A stretch of 32,206 bases of DNA from Prevotella heparinolytica (GCF_004342845.1 NZ_SLXB01000032.1:1-32206); one strand, 5' to 3'. Shown: positions 24,413 to 32,178, counted from the first letter of the stretch. The notes: generated from the letters alone by a model not told the origin. Made by a program: numbers and translations.

Positions 24413-25087
24413 TTAGTTAGATGCCTCGGCATTTTTAATCATCTGCTCACTGGCATACATGTACACTTCTACGCGACGGTTTTGAGCAGCAGTTTTGCTT
24501 TCGTCGTATTGGTCATAGGCGACACCTTCCACTTTTTTGAACTGAGCCGAAGAAACGCCGCAGCTTTGCAGGTAGTTTTCGACAGCATAAGCACGGTTCT
24601 TCGATACCTTGACGTTGGCTTCGTAAGTACCTACTTTGTCGGTATGACCGATGATGGCGATGTCCGTTGTCGGGTCGTCTTTCAGAATCTGTGCAAGGTC
24701 GCGCAAAGAAGCTTTTGCGTCATTGCTCAGAGCTGAAGAGTTGAAGCCGAACAAGATGCCTGCATCAAAAGCAACCTTTACGGCCGGCAAACCATTTGCA
24801 TCGGTCACTTGTTCTACTTGTGCGCCTTCAATTTTAGCTGCTTCGGCAGCCTTCTTGTCCATTTTATGGCCGATGGCAACACCCGCTCCCGTACCTACGG
24901 CAGCACCGATGGCAGCACCGATGGCGGCGCCTTTGCCTTTACCTATCAGCCCACCAATGATGGCACCTGCGGCTGCGCCGGAACCTCCGCCGATAATACC
25001 TCCTTTTGTAGTGTTGTTCATTGTACCGCAACTGCCCAGCAGTATGGTACCACACAGCAGCAATGCTGTAAATTTCATTTTCTTCAT
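24413..25087 (-). CDS. OmpA-family lipoprotein with glycine-zipper segment
   Basis: This 224-residue protein has a lipoprotein signal (MKKMKFTALLLCGTILLGSC). A glycine-zipper stretch (about 28-75, GGIIGGGSGAAAGAIIGGLIG and repeats) can insert in membrane. The C-terminal OmpA peptidoglycan-binding domain (about 100-215) includes ILFGFNSSALSNDAK, IIGHTDKVGTYEANVKVSKNRA and QNRRVEVYM. It probably tethers the outer membrane to the cell wall. The frame is open to 25210, but ATG 25087 gives the proper lipoprotein signal. Its family is common as highly expressed envelope proteins of Bacteroides. Confidence 0.93.
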   Translation of the reverse strand: MKKMKFTALLLCGTILLGSCGTMNNTTKGGIIGGGSGAAAGAIIGGLIGKGKGAAIGAAIGAAVGTGAGVAIGHKMDKKAAEAAKIEGAQVEQVTDANGLPAVKVAFDAGILFGFNSSALSNDAKASLRDLAQILKDDPTTDIAIIGHTDKVGTYEANVKVSKNRAYAVENYLQSCGVSSAQFKKVEGVAYDQYDESKTAAQNRRVEVYMYASEQMIKNAEASN

Positions 25088-25232
25088 ACTCTCTTCTTTC
25101 TTTAATAAAATTGGTGTTAATAGTGTTTTAAGAGTCCGTTTCCGTCTGTGAGTTATATCCCGGCTTCTCTTTGATTTCCCAAAAAAGCTCATAAATGAAT
25201 CGGACAACAACCGGACCGGCTCTGAAATCGTG

Positions 25233-25240
25233 CAAATTTA
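25233..25240 (-). promoter_or_regulatory. Possible -7 element for the OmpA-family gene
   Basis: On the minus strand TAAATTTG fits the TAnnTTTG consensus, about 146 bp before the ATG. No TTTG is seen at the right distance upstream, so the call is tentative. Confidence 0.35.
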
Positions 25241-25363
25241 GATATAATAATAACAATCTTTACCCTAAGGATGTTTTTTTTAGTCGTATTTTTTGATATT
25301 TTTCTTGTCGATGGGTAAAGCCGGTACGTTCTTCCTGATTCTTTCAGCCGGTAGCAGAGGCAC

Positions 25364-25470
25364 GAATCTACATGTGTAAGCTTACGCTTGTACAAGTGCA
25401 GGCTTACGATGGTGCAAGTGAGGGGGTACGCTTGTACAAGCGTGAGGCGATGCTTGTACAAGTGTAAAAC
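25364..25470. repeat. Tandem 22-bp repeats with palindromic cores
   Basis: About 4.9 units of 22 bp start at 25364, 25386, 25408, 25430 and 25452. Units two, four and five contain the perfect 10-bp palindrome CTTGTACAAG (25387-25396, 25431-25440, 25453-25462). The other two have diverged cores. The array fills the middle of a 590-bp intergenic gap between the divergent OmpA-family and SDR genes. The rest of that gap shows no gene. Confidence 0.88.
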
Positions 25471-25643
25471 ATTGTAGTTCTTTGTGTTATAAAAAGTACT
25501 GTCGCGTTTGAACCCTTCCATGAGGGATTGGGGCAGAGCAGAGTACCCATCACCTCGTTTAGGAACGAAAGTAAGGAGGAGAGGTGCGGCTGAAGGATTT
25601 GAAAATAACCGGAGATAATATCCTGCAACTCGCAAATTAATGA

Positions 25644-25651
25644 TACTTTTG
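25644..25651 (+). promoter_or_regulatory. Possible -7 element for the SDR gene
   Basis: TACTTTTG matches TAnnTTTG, 26 bp before the ATG at 25678. A matching -33 TTTG at 19-21 bp is not seen. Confidence 0.4.
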
Positions 25652-25677
25652 CAATCAGCAGAAAAAACAATAATGGT

Positions 25678-26439
25678 ATGGAAAAGAAAACAGTACTTAT
25701 CACAGGTGCCTCTTCGGGTATAGGAGAGGGCTGTGCACGCAAATTTGCCATGAACGGGTATCGGCTGATTCTCAACGGTCGAAATCTGGAGAAACTGAAA
25801 GCGGTAAAGCAAGAATTGGAAGAAAAATACCGGGCAGAGGTACTTTTACTCTCTTTCGACGTGCGCGACAGGGAGGTGGCCGAAGCGGCGTTGAACGCTT
25901 TGCCCGGCGACTGGAAAGAGATAGATGTGTTGATAAACAACGCCGGCTTGGTGATCGGGGTGGACAAGGAACACGAAGGAAATCTGGACGAATGGGATGT
26001 GGTGATTGACACCGATGTGAAAGCCTTGCTTGCCATGACCCGCTTGGTAGTGCCCGGCATGGTGGAACGGGGACGCGGGCATGTCATCAATATGGGCTCC
26101 ATTGCCGGTGATTATGCTTATCCCGGCGGAAGCGTGTATTGTGCTTGTAAAGCTGCCGTCAAAGCCTTGTCGGACGGATTGCGCATCGACTTGGTGGATA
26201 CTCCCGTTCGTGTGACGAACATCAAGCCCGGATTGGTGGAGACGAATTTTTCCGTCGTACGCTTCCGGGGTAATAAAGAAGCCGCCGATAACGTGTATAA
26301 GGGAATCCGTCCGCTCAGCGGTGACGATATTGCCGAGGTGGTTTATTTTGCGGCTGCCGTGCCTCAACATATTCAGATTGCCGAAGTGCTGGTGATGCCG
26401 ACCAATCAGGCCACGGGAACGATCGTCAGCCGGAAGTGA
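25678..26439 (+). CDS. SDR-family NADP-dependent oxidoreductase (YdfG-like)
   Basis: This 253-residue short-chain dehydrogenase has the cofactor loop TGASSGIGEG (9-18), NNAG (87-90) and the catalytic triad S141, Y154, K158 in GSIAGDYAYPGGSVYCACK. The segments VVPGMVERGRGHVINMGSIAG and VRVTNIKPGLVETNFSVVRF are very close in pattern to E. coli YdfG, which oxidises 3-hydroxy acids such as L-allo-threonine and serine and reduces malonic semialdehyde. The same activity is likely but not proven. It appears to be a single-gene unit. Confidence 0.93.
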   Translation: MEKKTVLITGASSGIGEGCARKFAMNGYRLILNGRNLEKLKAVKQELEEKYRAEVLLLSFDVRDREVAEAALNALPGDWKEIDVLINNAGLVIGVDKEHEGNLDEWDVVIDTDVKALLAMTRLVVPGMVERGRGHVINMGSIAGDYAYPGGSVYCACKAAVKALSDGLRIDLVDTPVRVTNIKPGLVETNFSVVRFRGNKEAADNVYKGIRPLSGDDIAEVVYFAAAVPQHIQIAEVLVMPTNQATGTIVSRK

Positions 26440-26537
26440 GACGGAAGTTTTTCGTTGGGAGGCAGATTTTCGTAGCGAACGATAAAGTAGTACGAGAATA
26501 AGATAAAACAATACTATTTCGTCTTGGTGAGAAATTT

Positions 26538-26545
26538 TATCTTTG
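26538..26545 (+). promoter_or_regulatory. Possible -7 element for the alpha-galactosidase gene
   Basis: TATCTTTG is a full match to the -7 consensus, 38 bp before the ATG at 26584. The expected -33 TTTG is not found at normal spacing, so activation by a regulator is possible. Confidence 0.45.
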
Positions 26546-26583
26546 TCACGACTAAACAAATCAATCTAAAAAACAAGAAAAAC

Positions 26584-28788
26584 ATGGATTTCAAGAAACG
26601 AACCAATCTCTTTCTGGGAGCACTGCTGCTGACCGGCGGCTTGTTTGCCCAAAACGTGTATGTATCTACTCCGAAAACTTCTTTGGTGCTCTCTGCGTCG
26701 GAGGGTGGAAAACTGGAGTACTTGTATTATGGCAGCAAACTCTCTGACGTGGATATGCAGAACCTCGAAACTGTGGAATCGAAGCATACGGCTTATCCGG
26801 AGTATGGTATGAATTGCCCTACGGAAACCGCTCTCGCAGTGAAGCATGCCGATGGCAATATGACGTTGCAACTGCAAGTGCTGAAAGTCACTGCTTCTGA
26901 AGAAAACAATGCTGTGACGACAGTTGTTTCGCTGAAAGACAAGGTGTATCCTTTCTTTGTCAACGTCTGCTATCGGGCTTGGCAAGATGCCGATGTAATC
27001 GAGGCTTGGACGGAGATTTCTCATCAGGAGAAAAAGCCCGTGGTGCTCAATCAGTTTGCTTCCGCCTATCTGCCCATCCGTCGCGGTGAGGTGTGGTTGT
27101 CCCATCTGTATGGATCGTGGGGCAACGAGGGGCGAGTGTCTCAAGAACCTTTGGCATCCGGAATGAAGGTTATCAAGAATAAGGACGGTGTGCGCAACTC
27201 GCACACATCGCATGCCGAAGTGATGTTCTCGCTGGACGGCAGACCGCAGGAGAATGCCGGTAACGTGATCGGTGCGGCTCTTTGTTACAGCGGAAATTAC
27301 AAACTCCGCATTGACACTCACGACGACGGGTATCACCATTTCTTTGCCGGTATCAATGAGGAAAACTCTGCCTATACATTAAAGAAAGACGAACTTTTCC
27401 GTACCCCCGAACTGGCTCTTACATACAGCAGTGAAGGTTTGAGCGGCGGTAGCCGTAATTTCCATCGTTGGGCACGCCTGCATAAGCTGGCCCACGGCAC
27501 CACACCCCGTAAGATTCTGTTGAACAGTTGGGAGGGAGTCTATTTTGATATCAATCAAGAAGGTATGGATCAGATGATGGCAGACATTGCTTCCATGGGT
27601 GGCGAACTTTTCGTTATGGACGACGGATGGTTTGGCGACAAATATCCTCGTAAGAACGACAGCTCTTCATTGGGCGATTGGACAGTGGATAAGAGCAAAC
27701 TTCCTAAAGGCATCGACGGGCTGTTGGCGGATGCCAAGAAGCACGGCATCAAGTTTGGCATCTGGATTGAGCCTGAAATGGCGAATACCGTCAGCGAACT
27801 CTATGAGCAGCACCCCGAATGGGTCATCAAGGCTCCCGAACGGGACCTTGTATTGGGGCGAGGCGGCACGCAAGTAGTCCTTGACCTTGCCAACCCTGCC
27901 GTGCAGGACTACATCTTTAAGGTTGTGGACGATCTGATGACGGCTTATCCTGCCATAGACTACATCAAGTGGGATGCCAACATGTCCATCATGAATCATG
28001 GTTCTCAATATTTGACGAAAGACAATCAGAGTCATCTGTACATAGAATATCATCGTGGCTTCGAGAAAGTTTGCCAACGCATCCGCAGCAAATATCCCGA
28101 CCTCACCATTCAGGCTTGTGCCAGTGGCGGCGGCCGTGCCAATTATGGTGTTCTGCCCTATTTCGACGAGTTCTGGGTAAGCGATAATACCGATGCCCTG
28201 CAACGTGTCTATATGCAATGGGGTACTTCTTATTTCTTCCCCGCCATCGCCATGGCTTCGCACATAAGTGCCGCTCCCAATCACCAGACGTTCCGCACCA
28301 TCCCTCTGAAATATCGCATCGATGTGGCAATGAGTGGTCGTTTGGGCATGGAGATTCAACCCAAAAACATGACGGAAGGCGAGAAAGCGCTTTGCAAGAA
28401 TGCCATTGCCGAGTATAAAACCATCCGTCCCGTTGTGCAGATGGGGGATATTTATCGCCTGATATCACCTTATGACAATAAGGGTGTGGCCTCGCTGATG
28501 TATGTTGCGCCCCAAAAAGATAAGGCGGTCTTCTATTGGTGGAAAACCGAGCATTTCTGCAATCAGCACCTGCCACGTGTGAAGATGGCCGGCCTTTGCC
28601 CCGACAAGTACTACAAGGTGCACGAGCTGAATCGCATAGACAATGTGCCTTTGAACTTTGAAGGAAAAGTTTTCAGTGGTGCTTATCTTATGACAAATGG
28701 ATTGGAAATTCCTTATAGCCACAGGGTGGATTATCACAAACAGAACGATTATTCAAGCCGTATGCTCTATTTGGAAGAGATGAAGTAA
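26584..28788 (+). CDS. Secreted GH36 alpha-galactosidase
   Basis: This 734-residue glycoside hydrolase removes terminal alpha-galactose from oligosaccharides such as raffinose or melibiose. A signal peptide (MDFKKRTNLFLGALLLTGGLFA) sends it to the periplasm or surface. An N-terminal beta-sandwich is followed by a (beta/alpha)8 barrel with MDDGWFGDKYPRKND, GIKFGIWIEPEMAN and the nucleophile D464 in YIKWDANMS. CASGGGRANYGVLPYFDEFW precedes the acid/base D534 in VSDNTDA. Length matches the roughly 720-740 residues of bacterial GH36 enzymes. It stands alone, without SusCD genes in the window, and ends at a strong terminator. Confidence 0.96.
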   Translation: MDFKKRTNLFLGALLLTGGLFAQNVYVSTPKTSLVLSASEGGKLEYLYYGSKLSDVDMQNLETVESKHTAYPEYGMNCPTETALAVKHADGNMTLQLQVLKVTASEENNAVTTVVSLKDKVYPFFVNVCYRAWQDADVIEAWTEISHQEKKPVVLNQFASAYLPIRRGEVWLSHLYGSWGNEGRVSQEPLASGMKVIKNKDGVRNSHTSHAEVMFSLDGRPQENAGNVIGAALCYSGNYKLRIDTHDDGYHHFFAGINEENSAYTLKKDELFRTPELALTYSSEGLSGGSRNFHRWARLHKLAHGTTPRKILLNSWEGVYFDINQEGMDQMMADIASMGGELFVMDDGWFGDKYPRKNDSSSLGDWTVDKSKLPKGIDGLLADAKKHGIKFGIWIEPEMANTVSELYEQHPEWVIKAPERDLVLGRGGTQVVLDLANPAVQDYIFKVVDDLMTAYPAIDYIKWDANMSIMNHGSQYLTKDNQSHLYIEYHRGFEKVCQRIRSKYPDLTIQACASGGGRANYGVLPYFDEFWVSDNTDALQRVYMQWGTSYFFPAIAMASHISAAPNHQTFRTIPLKYRIDVAMSGRLGMEIQPKNMTEGEKALCKNAIAEYKTIRPVVQMGDIYRLISPYDNKGVASLMYVAPQKDKAVFYWWKTEHFCNQHLPRVKMAGLCPDKYYKVHELNRIDNVPLNFEGKVFSGAYLMTNGLEIPYSHRVDYHKQNDYSSRMLYLEEMK

Positions 28789-28791
28789 TAA

Positions 28792-28832
28792 AAAATGGTT
28801 GGAGGTTGTATCAAAATGCCTCCAACCATTTT
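28792..28832 (+). terminator. Strong intrinsic terminator after the alpha-galactosidase gene
   Basis: AAAATGGTTGGAGG (28792-28805) pairs perfectly with CCTCCAACCATTTT (28819-28832), and CTTTTG follows. The stem begins 4 bp after the stop codon. Confidence 0.9.
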
Positions 28833-29322
28833 CTTTTGTTATCATCTCTTTTTTCGGAAATACTTCTGCAATTTCATTCTTTATTATACGGTATGCAAAA
28901 TTCAATCGCTCAAATTCTCGATTTAGCTGCTTGGCAAAAGAGTTGAAAACAGTGAGGAACTCATTTTTATTCTATGAATAAGTATATGGATAATCTTATG
29001 GAGAGCTCAACTAAGATATAATCAAATGTTTGAATAAAAGGTATTTACATACTTTTAGGGGCGGTATCTTGGTTTAACTCTCGGTTTAACTGAATTATGT
29101 AAACCGACGCAATTTAGGCATAAAAAAATAAGGGGGACAAATCACTTTGTGTGTAAAACGTAGGTAGGCGAAAATGCGGTGAAATGCCGATGAATAAAGA
29201 GTTTGATGATATTTGGAATGTACGGGTTAGGACAAAACGATTTGTAACATCTGTCTTACATGGGTATAACATTTAAACGGAATATAGGTGATTTCTAAAC
29301 GGTAAATGTTACATCGGAATAA
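28833..29322. other. AT-rich intergenic stretch without recognisable gene
   Basis: I find no credible reading frame here. The stretch holds a direct repeat GGTTTAACT (near 29074 and 29090) and a widely spaced inverted repeat TGTAACAT (29243-29250) with ATGTTACA (29306-29313). It may be remnant sequence of a mobile element, but no transposase or integrase fragment is visible. Confidence 0.5.
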
Positions 29323-29369
29323 AAATCGGGCTGAATTGGCGCTTTTTGAGGCACAATTCAGCCCGATTT
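29323..29369 (-). terminator. Strong terminator of the small leftward gene
   Basis: A perfect 16-bp stem (29323-29338 with 29354-29369) encloses a 15-nt loop. On the minus strand the stem runs into TTTTTATT, so it terminates the 29388-29597 gene, 18 bp after its stop. Confidence 0.88.
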
Positions 29370-29387
29370 CTGTGTGCGGTAAGGGAA

Positions 29388-29597
29388 CTACCCCTGAATG
29401 CAACGGATGAGGTGAGATTGGCGGATAATGGCTCTACGGGTTATCTTAACGCCTCCATCGGTGAGCCCGGCATGAAGTAATGAGCTTTGTTTGATGCCTA
29501 TTTGGGCATCGTTTAAGACGGTGTAGATGGCACTGATACTTCCGAAATAATAATCCTTTTTCTCGAAAATGAGATGGACGTGAATAACTTTGGTCAT
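29388..29597 (-). CDS. Small unknown protein with its own promoter and terminator
   Basis: This 69-residue protein is not a family I can name with confidence. It starts MTKVIHVHLIFEKKDYYFGS, with strand-like alternation. IYTVLNDAQIGIKQSSLLHAG reads as two short helices around a turn, and a basic end (KITRRAIIRQSHLIR) follows. The pattern is compatible with a small DNA-binding fold. There is no signal or membrane segment. An upstream ATG at 29627 would add ten residues but overlaps the promoter, so 29597 is preferred. It is monocistronic, in an AT-rich accessory stretch next to a tRNA and a likely prophage. Confidence 0.65.
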   Translation of the reverse strand: MTKVIHVHLIFEKKDYYFGSISAIYTVLNDAQIGIKQSSLLHAGLTDGGVKITRRAIIRQSHLIRCIQG

Positions 29598-29624
29598 ATT
29601 GTTGCTATTTAGAAGTTTCTTTTG

Positions 29625-29643
29625 CAAATATATACCAAATATA
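29625..29643 (-). promoter_or_regulatory. Tandem -7 elements for the small leftward gene
   Basis: Two overlapping-register copies of TATATTTG on the minus strand (plus 29625-29632 and 29636-29643) lie 28-46 bp before the ATG at 29597. No convincing -33 TTTG is visible. Confidence 0.5.
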
Positions 29644-30070
29644 TAATATATAGAAGTTTTATAAATAAAAATACCTGCCGTTTAGAGCGTTTAGAAAAAC
29701 TCTTTTGTTTAGTGACCTAATTTAGGAAAACGTGGATAACAACCAGAATAATTGCGGTAATCTAAAATGTTAAAAACGGAGTTGGAGACACAGTTGGAGA
29801 TACAGTTGGGGATACCTTTGAGCGTATTAAACTCGAATGATTTCTAAAGTTGGAGATACCTTTTTAACTATTTCAGAGGTGTGTTTTGACCGTCATATTT
29901 CTTTTATTGGGGTGTTTTATGTCGTTTTTGTGCATATTTATAGGGGGATAGTATAGTATTTTTGGTTGTGTCAAAAACAGGGAAATCTATATAAGTATTT
30001 GATTTATAGTATGTATTTGAGAAACATGTCGTATTTTAGCGTCAGAAACGTGTGTGCGCTGCACGGATAT
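29644..30070. other. AT-rich intergenic stretch before the tRNA
   Basis: No gene of normal size is visible. A 12-bp microrepeat (29780-29815) lies within a 26-codon open frame from ATG 29768 to TAA 29848; I doubt it is expressed as a protein. The remainder is AT-rich and could contain the tRNA promoter near 30000-30050, where no full consensus is seen. Confidence 0.45.
29780..29815. repeat. Three 12-bp direct repeats
   Basis: AGTTGGAGACAC, AGTTGGAGATAC and AGTTGGGGATAC follow one another without gaps. A fourth copy, AGTTGGAGATAC, lies alone at 29848-29859, and both the third and fourth copies continue CTTT. Confidence 0.8.
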
Positions 30071-30143
30071 AGCAGGATGGAGTAGTGGGAAGCTCGCATG
30101 GTTCATGGCCATGAGGTCGCAAGTTCGAGTCTTGCTCCTGCCA
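30071..30143 (+). tRNA. Atypical tRNA with CAT anticodon, initiator-like features
   Basis: The sequence folds as a full cloverleaf. The acceptor is AGCAGGA with TCCTGCC (pair 1:72 is A-C, not paired). The D stem is GAGT/GCTC, the anticodon stem CATGG/CCATG with loop TTCATGG (CAT at 30104-30106), and the T arm GCAAG-TTCGAGT-CTTGC. An unpaired 1:72 and an A11-T24 pair are marks of bacterial initiator tRNA. However, the anticodon stem has T29-A41 instead of the first of three G-C pairs, and position 37 is G. CCA is not encoded. It may be a divergent second initiator, an elongator Met or Ile2 tRNA, or an element-borne tRNA. Confidence 0.8.
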
Positions 30144-30186
30144 CAATTATTTGAATAGGTGTTTGTATAACGTTCCCGCTAAAAGG

Positions 30187-30218
30187 TTCTCCGGCTGCGG
30201 GGCAAAACGTACGGAGAA
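30187..30218 (+). terminator. Hairpin downstream of the tRNA
   Basis: TTCTCCG (30187-30193) and CGGAGAA (30212-30218) form a 7-bp stem with an 18-nt loop. A GTTATTT stretch follows within a few bases. It could end or help process the tRNA transcript. Confidence 0.4.
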
Positions 30219-30243
30219 GGGTTATTTGATTGTTGGAAGGAGA

Positions 30244-30267
30244 GCTCCCGGTAATTTTGCCGGGAGC
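30244..30267 (+). terminator. Stable GC hairpin before the 30292 ORF
   Basis: GCTCCCGG (30244-30251) and CCGGGAGC (30260-30267) form a perfect 8-bp stem with an 8-nt loop, followed by GCTATTTAAAG. It is likely the terminator of the tRNA transcript. Confidence 0.55.
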
Positions 30268-30291
30268 GCTATTTAAAGAGAAGGGATTTAT

Positions 30292-30501
30292 ATGCTGAAC
30301 GGCTATTTTGAAAAACCGCTGGTGGTTACATACAGGTATTCATGGATGTATTTCTTTAAAATGTATACAACGATCATGGTTAGATTTGGCGTTAACCATC
30401 CTAATACTCCCATCATTGCGACAGAGCAAGAGATAATTGAGAAAGTAATAAGCATTACCGGACATAAGTATATTCAAATAATAGATTATTCGCCTATTTG
30501 A
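30292..30501 (+). CDS. Small hypothetical protein near the prophage edge
   Basis: This 69-residue frame starts MLNGYFEKPLVVTYRYSWMY. A basic aromatic-rich N-terminal half precedes ATEQEIIEKVISITGHKYIQII, which reads as a helix and a strand. I do not recognise the family. It begins 24 bp after a hairpin and converges with the DUF2806 gene, overlapping its last 16 bp tail to tail. Codon use is plausible, but length and lack of a visible promoter keep confidence low. Confidence 0.4.
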   Translation: MLNGYFEKPLVVTYRYSWMYFFKMYTTIMVRFGVNHPNTPIIATEQEIIEKVISITGHKYIQIIDYSPI

Positions 30502-31340
30502 ATAAGTTCTGCTTTAATGTTGTATTGCCTTTCGATCTGCTCTTTTAAATTCGTCATATATGTTTGATGGGATTTCGCTGGAGTAATGCGGTAAAGTTGT
30601 ATTCCGGCATCTGTCAATGTGTATATAGAAAATAGGCTAACTCTCGGGGGTGTTTCCATCTGGGAAGTGAGCAGTCTTATAGAGTGGGTTTTTCCTTGAA
30701 GTTCCGTTTCACCCTCGTTAAGTGTAAATTGACATGCAGTGCTATTGATTAGTCCGCAATCCATAAGAGATTGTAGCTGGTTTAACGGATAACCTTCTTT
30801 TTCTATACCGTTTAGGCTAATTATACAGTCAGCAAGTACAAATTGGCAAATTTCAGCAAACCATTTGGCCTCAAAGGATTCAATATCTCTTAAGATAGAT
30901 AAAGTTCTTTTGAAGAAACTTCCCGGTTTTACAATCTCCCCCGCCAATATTTTTGCCCAGACGACTTGTGCCTCTTCATTTGAAATATCCTTAGCATAGT
31001 CAAAGAAGCGAGCAGACCAATCCGGATCAACCGGGGTTTTATCTATGTTCTCTATTATTTGAAGTTCCCGGGCAGTATTGGCATAGATATTCACGATATT
31101 GTTTAATTGCCTTTGTTCTCTGGCTGTCCGTACCATATTGATTGTATCCTCGGCTAATGCCTCTTTTAAATTCTTTTTAAAGTCGGCATTAGCTTCAAGA
31201 GACGCCACATCAGATGAAGCTGCCGCTATTCTTTTAATTTGGTTTGGCTTGAACACCCAGGAACACCCATTTTGTACAGTATCAATGAGTTTACAAAGAG
31301 GCTCTGAAACTCCTAACAAATCTTTTATATCCATAGTCAT
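30486..31340 (-). CDS. DUF2806-family protein
   Basis: This 284-residue protein matches DUF2806: the segment WSARFFDYAKDISNEEAQVVWAKILAGEI followed by PGSFFKRTLSILRDIESFEAKWF (about 108-160) is characteristic. The N-terminal third is helical and charged. The C-terminal part is a mixed alpha/beta domain with YTLTDAGIQLYRI near 242. There is no signal peptide. The family is known only as a domain of unknown function, often near mobile elements. It lies 42 bp downstream of the S24-type repressor gene on the same strand, so it is probably expressed with the repressor in the dormant element. That position suits an immunity or defence gene, but the sequence alone does not show one. M3 is an alternative start. 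Confidence 0.82.
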   Translation of the reverse strand: MTMDIKDLLGVSEPLCKLIDTVQNGCSWVFKPNQIKRIAAASSDVASLEANADFKKNLKEALAEDTINMVRTAREQRQLNNIVNIYANTARELQIIENIDKTPVDPDWSARFFDYAKDISNEEAQVVWAKILAGEIVKPGSFFKRTLSILRDIESFEAKWFAEICQFVLADCIISLNGIEKEGYPLNQLQSLMDCGLINSTACQFTLNEGETELQGKTHSIRLLTSQMETPPRVSLFSIYTLTDAGIQLYRITPAKSHQTYMTNLKEQIERQYNIKAELIQIGE

Positions 31341-31382
31341 TCTATTTTAAAATATATTAGTTGTGATATTTCTCACTGAGGG

Positions 31383-32063
31383 TTAAAAGAACTTGCGTAT
31401 GCTACCTAACACGGCATATACCCGGCGAATCATCTCGATGGGTATCTCTTGTTCGCAGTATTCGGGTGATTTATTTGAAGGAATGAGGCGAACGAAATCT
31501 CTATGTTCCTTGCTGATACGAATGCGTTTCACTGTACGGAAGTCATCGGTTACGATGCCGTATATCTCGCCTGCCGGAAGATATTCAATAGGAGAATTGA
31601 CTTCTTTCACCGCAATGATGTCACCATTGCTAATCTCCGGCTCCATAGAGTGACCGGTAAGATTGCACCACATCACTCCTTGCTTGTTGTACGGTGGATA
31701 GTTTATATAGAAGTCTGGCAGGTGTGTCTGATCGTTAGAGACGAAGTCGAAGCCACCTATAAAGTCCGTATTATAATATGGTGCACCCTCATAATTCTGA
31801 TTAATGCTGGGGAGTAATTCTGTCGAATGATCTCTTTCGTGTTCATCTTTCAACATAGGCATGCGCCCAGTAATTAGCCATTCTGCGGAATATGAGGGAT
31901 AATTTTCAACCACTCCTTGTAGCCACTTGGATTGAATGTCAGTTCCATTAGCTATTGCTCTGGATAACACGCCTTTGCTTGCCCCAATATTGCGCTCCAT
32001 AGCGGTGATAGTTGTCCCCTCTTTTATAACTATTTCCTGAATTCTTGATAAAATACTGCTCAT
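31383..32063 (-). CDS. S24-type phage repressor (HTH plus peptidase-like domain)
   Basis: This 226-residue regulator resembles phage cI/LexA-type repressors. Residues about 1-65 form a HTH domain (ITAMERNIGASKGVLSRAI as the turn and recognition region). The C-terminal S24 domain has the catalytic serine S139 in LTGHSMEPEISNGDIIAV and the lysine K179 in DDFRTVKRI, so RecA-stimulated self-cleavage is likely. I see no clear Ala-Gly cleavage site in the linker, although YEGAPYY is near it. It faces a divergent promoter/operator region at 32063-32142, which it should repress to hold the element dormant. Confidence 0.9.
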   Translation of the reverse strand: MSSILSRIQEIVIKEGTTITAMERNIGASKGVLSRAIANGTDIQSKWLQGVVENYPSYSAEWLITGRMPMLKDEHERDHSTELLPSINQNYEGAPYYNTDFIGGFDFVSNDQTHLPDFYINYPPYNKQGVMWCNLTGHSMEPEISNGDIIAVKEVNSPIEYLPAGEIYGIVTDDFRTVKRIRISKEHRDFVRLIPSNKSPEYCEQEIPIEMIRRVYAVLGSIRKFF

Positions 32064-32107
32064 TGGTTGAAAATTATTTCTGATATATTTGTTTGGTTGA
32101 AAATTAT
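32063..32107. promoter_or_regulatory. Tandem direct-repeat operators of the repressor region
   Basis: TTGGTTGAAAATTAT occurs at 32063-32077 and again at 32093-32107, exactly 30 bp apart (about three helical turns). The second copy lies inside the rightward promoter, between -33 and -7. The first overlaps the start of the repressor gene. Confidence 0.7.
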
Positions 32108-32119
32108 CTTCTATATTTG
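32088..32119 (+). promoter_or_regulatory. Rightward early promoter of the element
   Basis: TTTG (32088-32091), a 20-bp spacer and TATATTTG (32112-32119) match the Bacteroides consensus exactly. A second TATATTTG lies at 32084-32091. The promoter is covered by an operator-like repeat and followed by a palindrome, as expected for a repressed early promoter. Confidence 0.85.
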
Positions 32120-32121
32120 CA

Positions 32122-32142
32122 GCGTGTTCAACAAGAACACGC
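32122..32142. promoter_or_regulatory. 21-bp palindromic operator candidate
   Basis: GCGTGTTC (32122-32129) and GAACACGC (32135-32142) are perfect inverted arms around a 5-bp spacer. They lie where transcription from the rightward promoter should start, an ideal place for repressor binding. Confidence 0.8.
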
Positions 32143-32178
32143 CTTAAAGATAGGAATAATTTTAATTCGATTTGATAT

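Noticed and set aside
25364..25470. CRISPR array
   Set aside because: Direct 22-bp units have no spacers between them and there are no cas genes nearby.
28799..28981. 60-codon plus-strand frame after the alpha-galactosidase gene
   Set aside because: It begins inside the terminator hairpin and has no promoter or family pattern.
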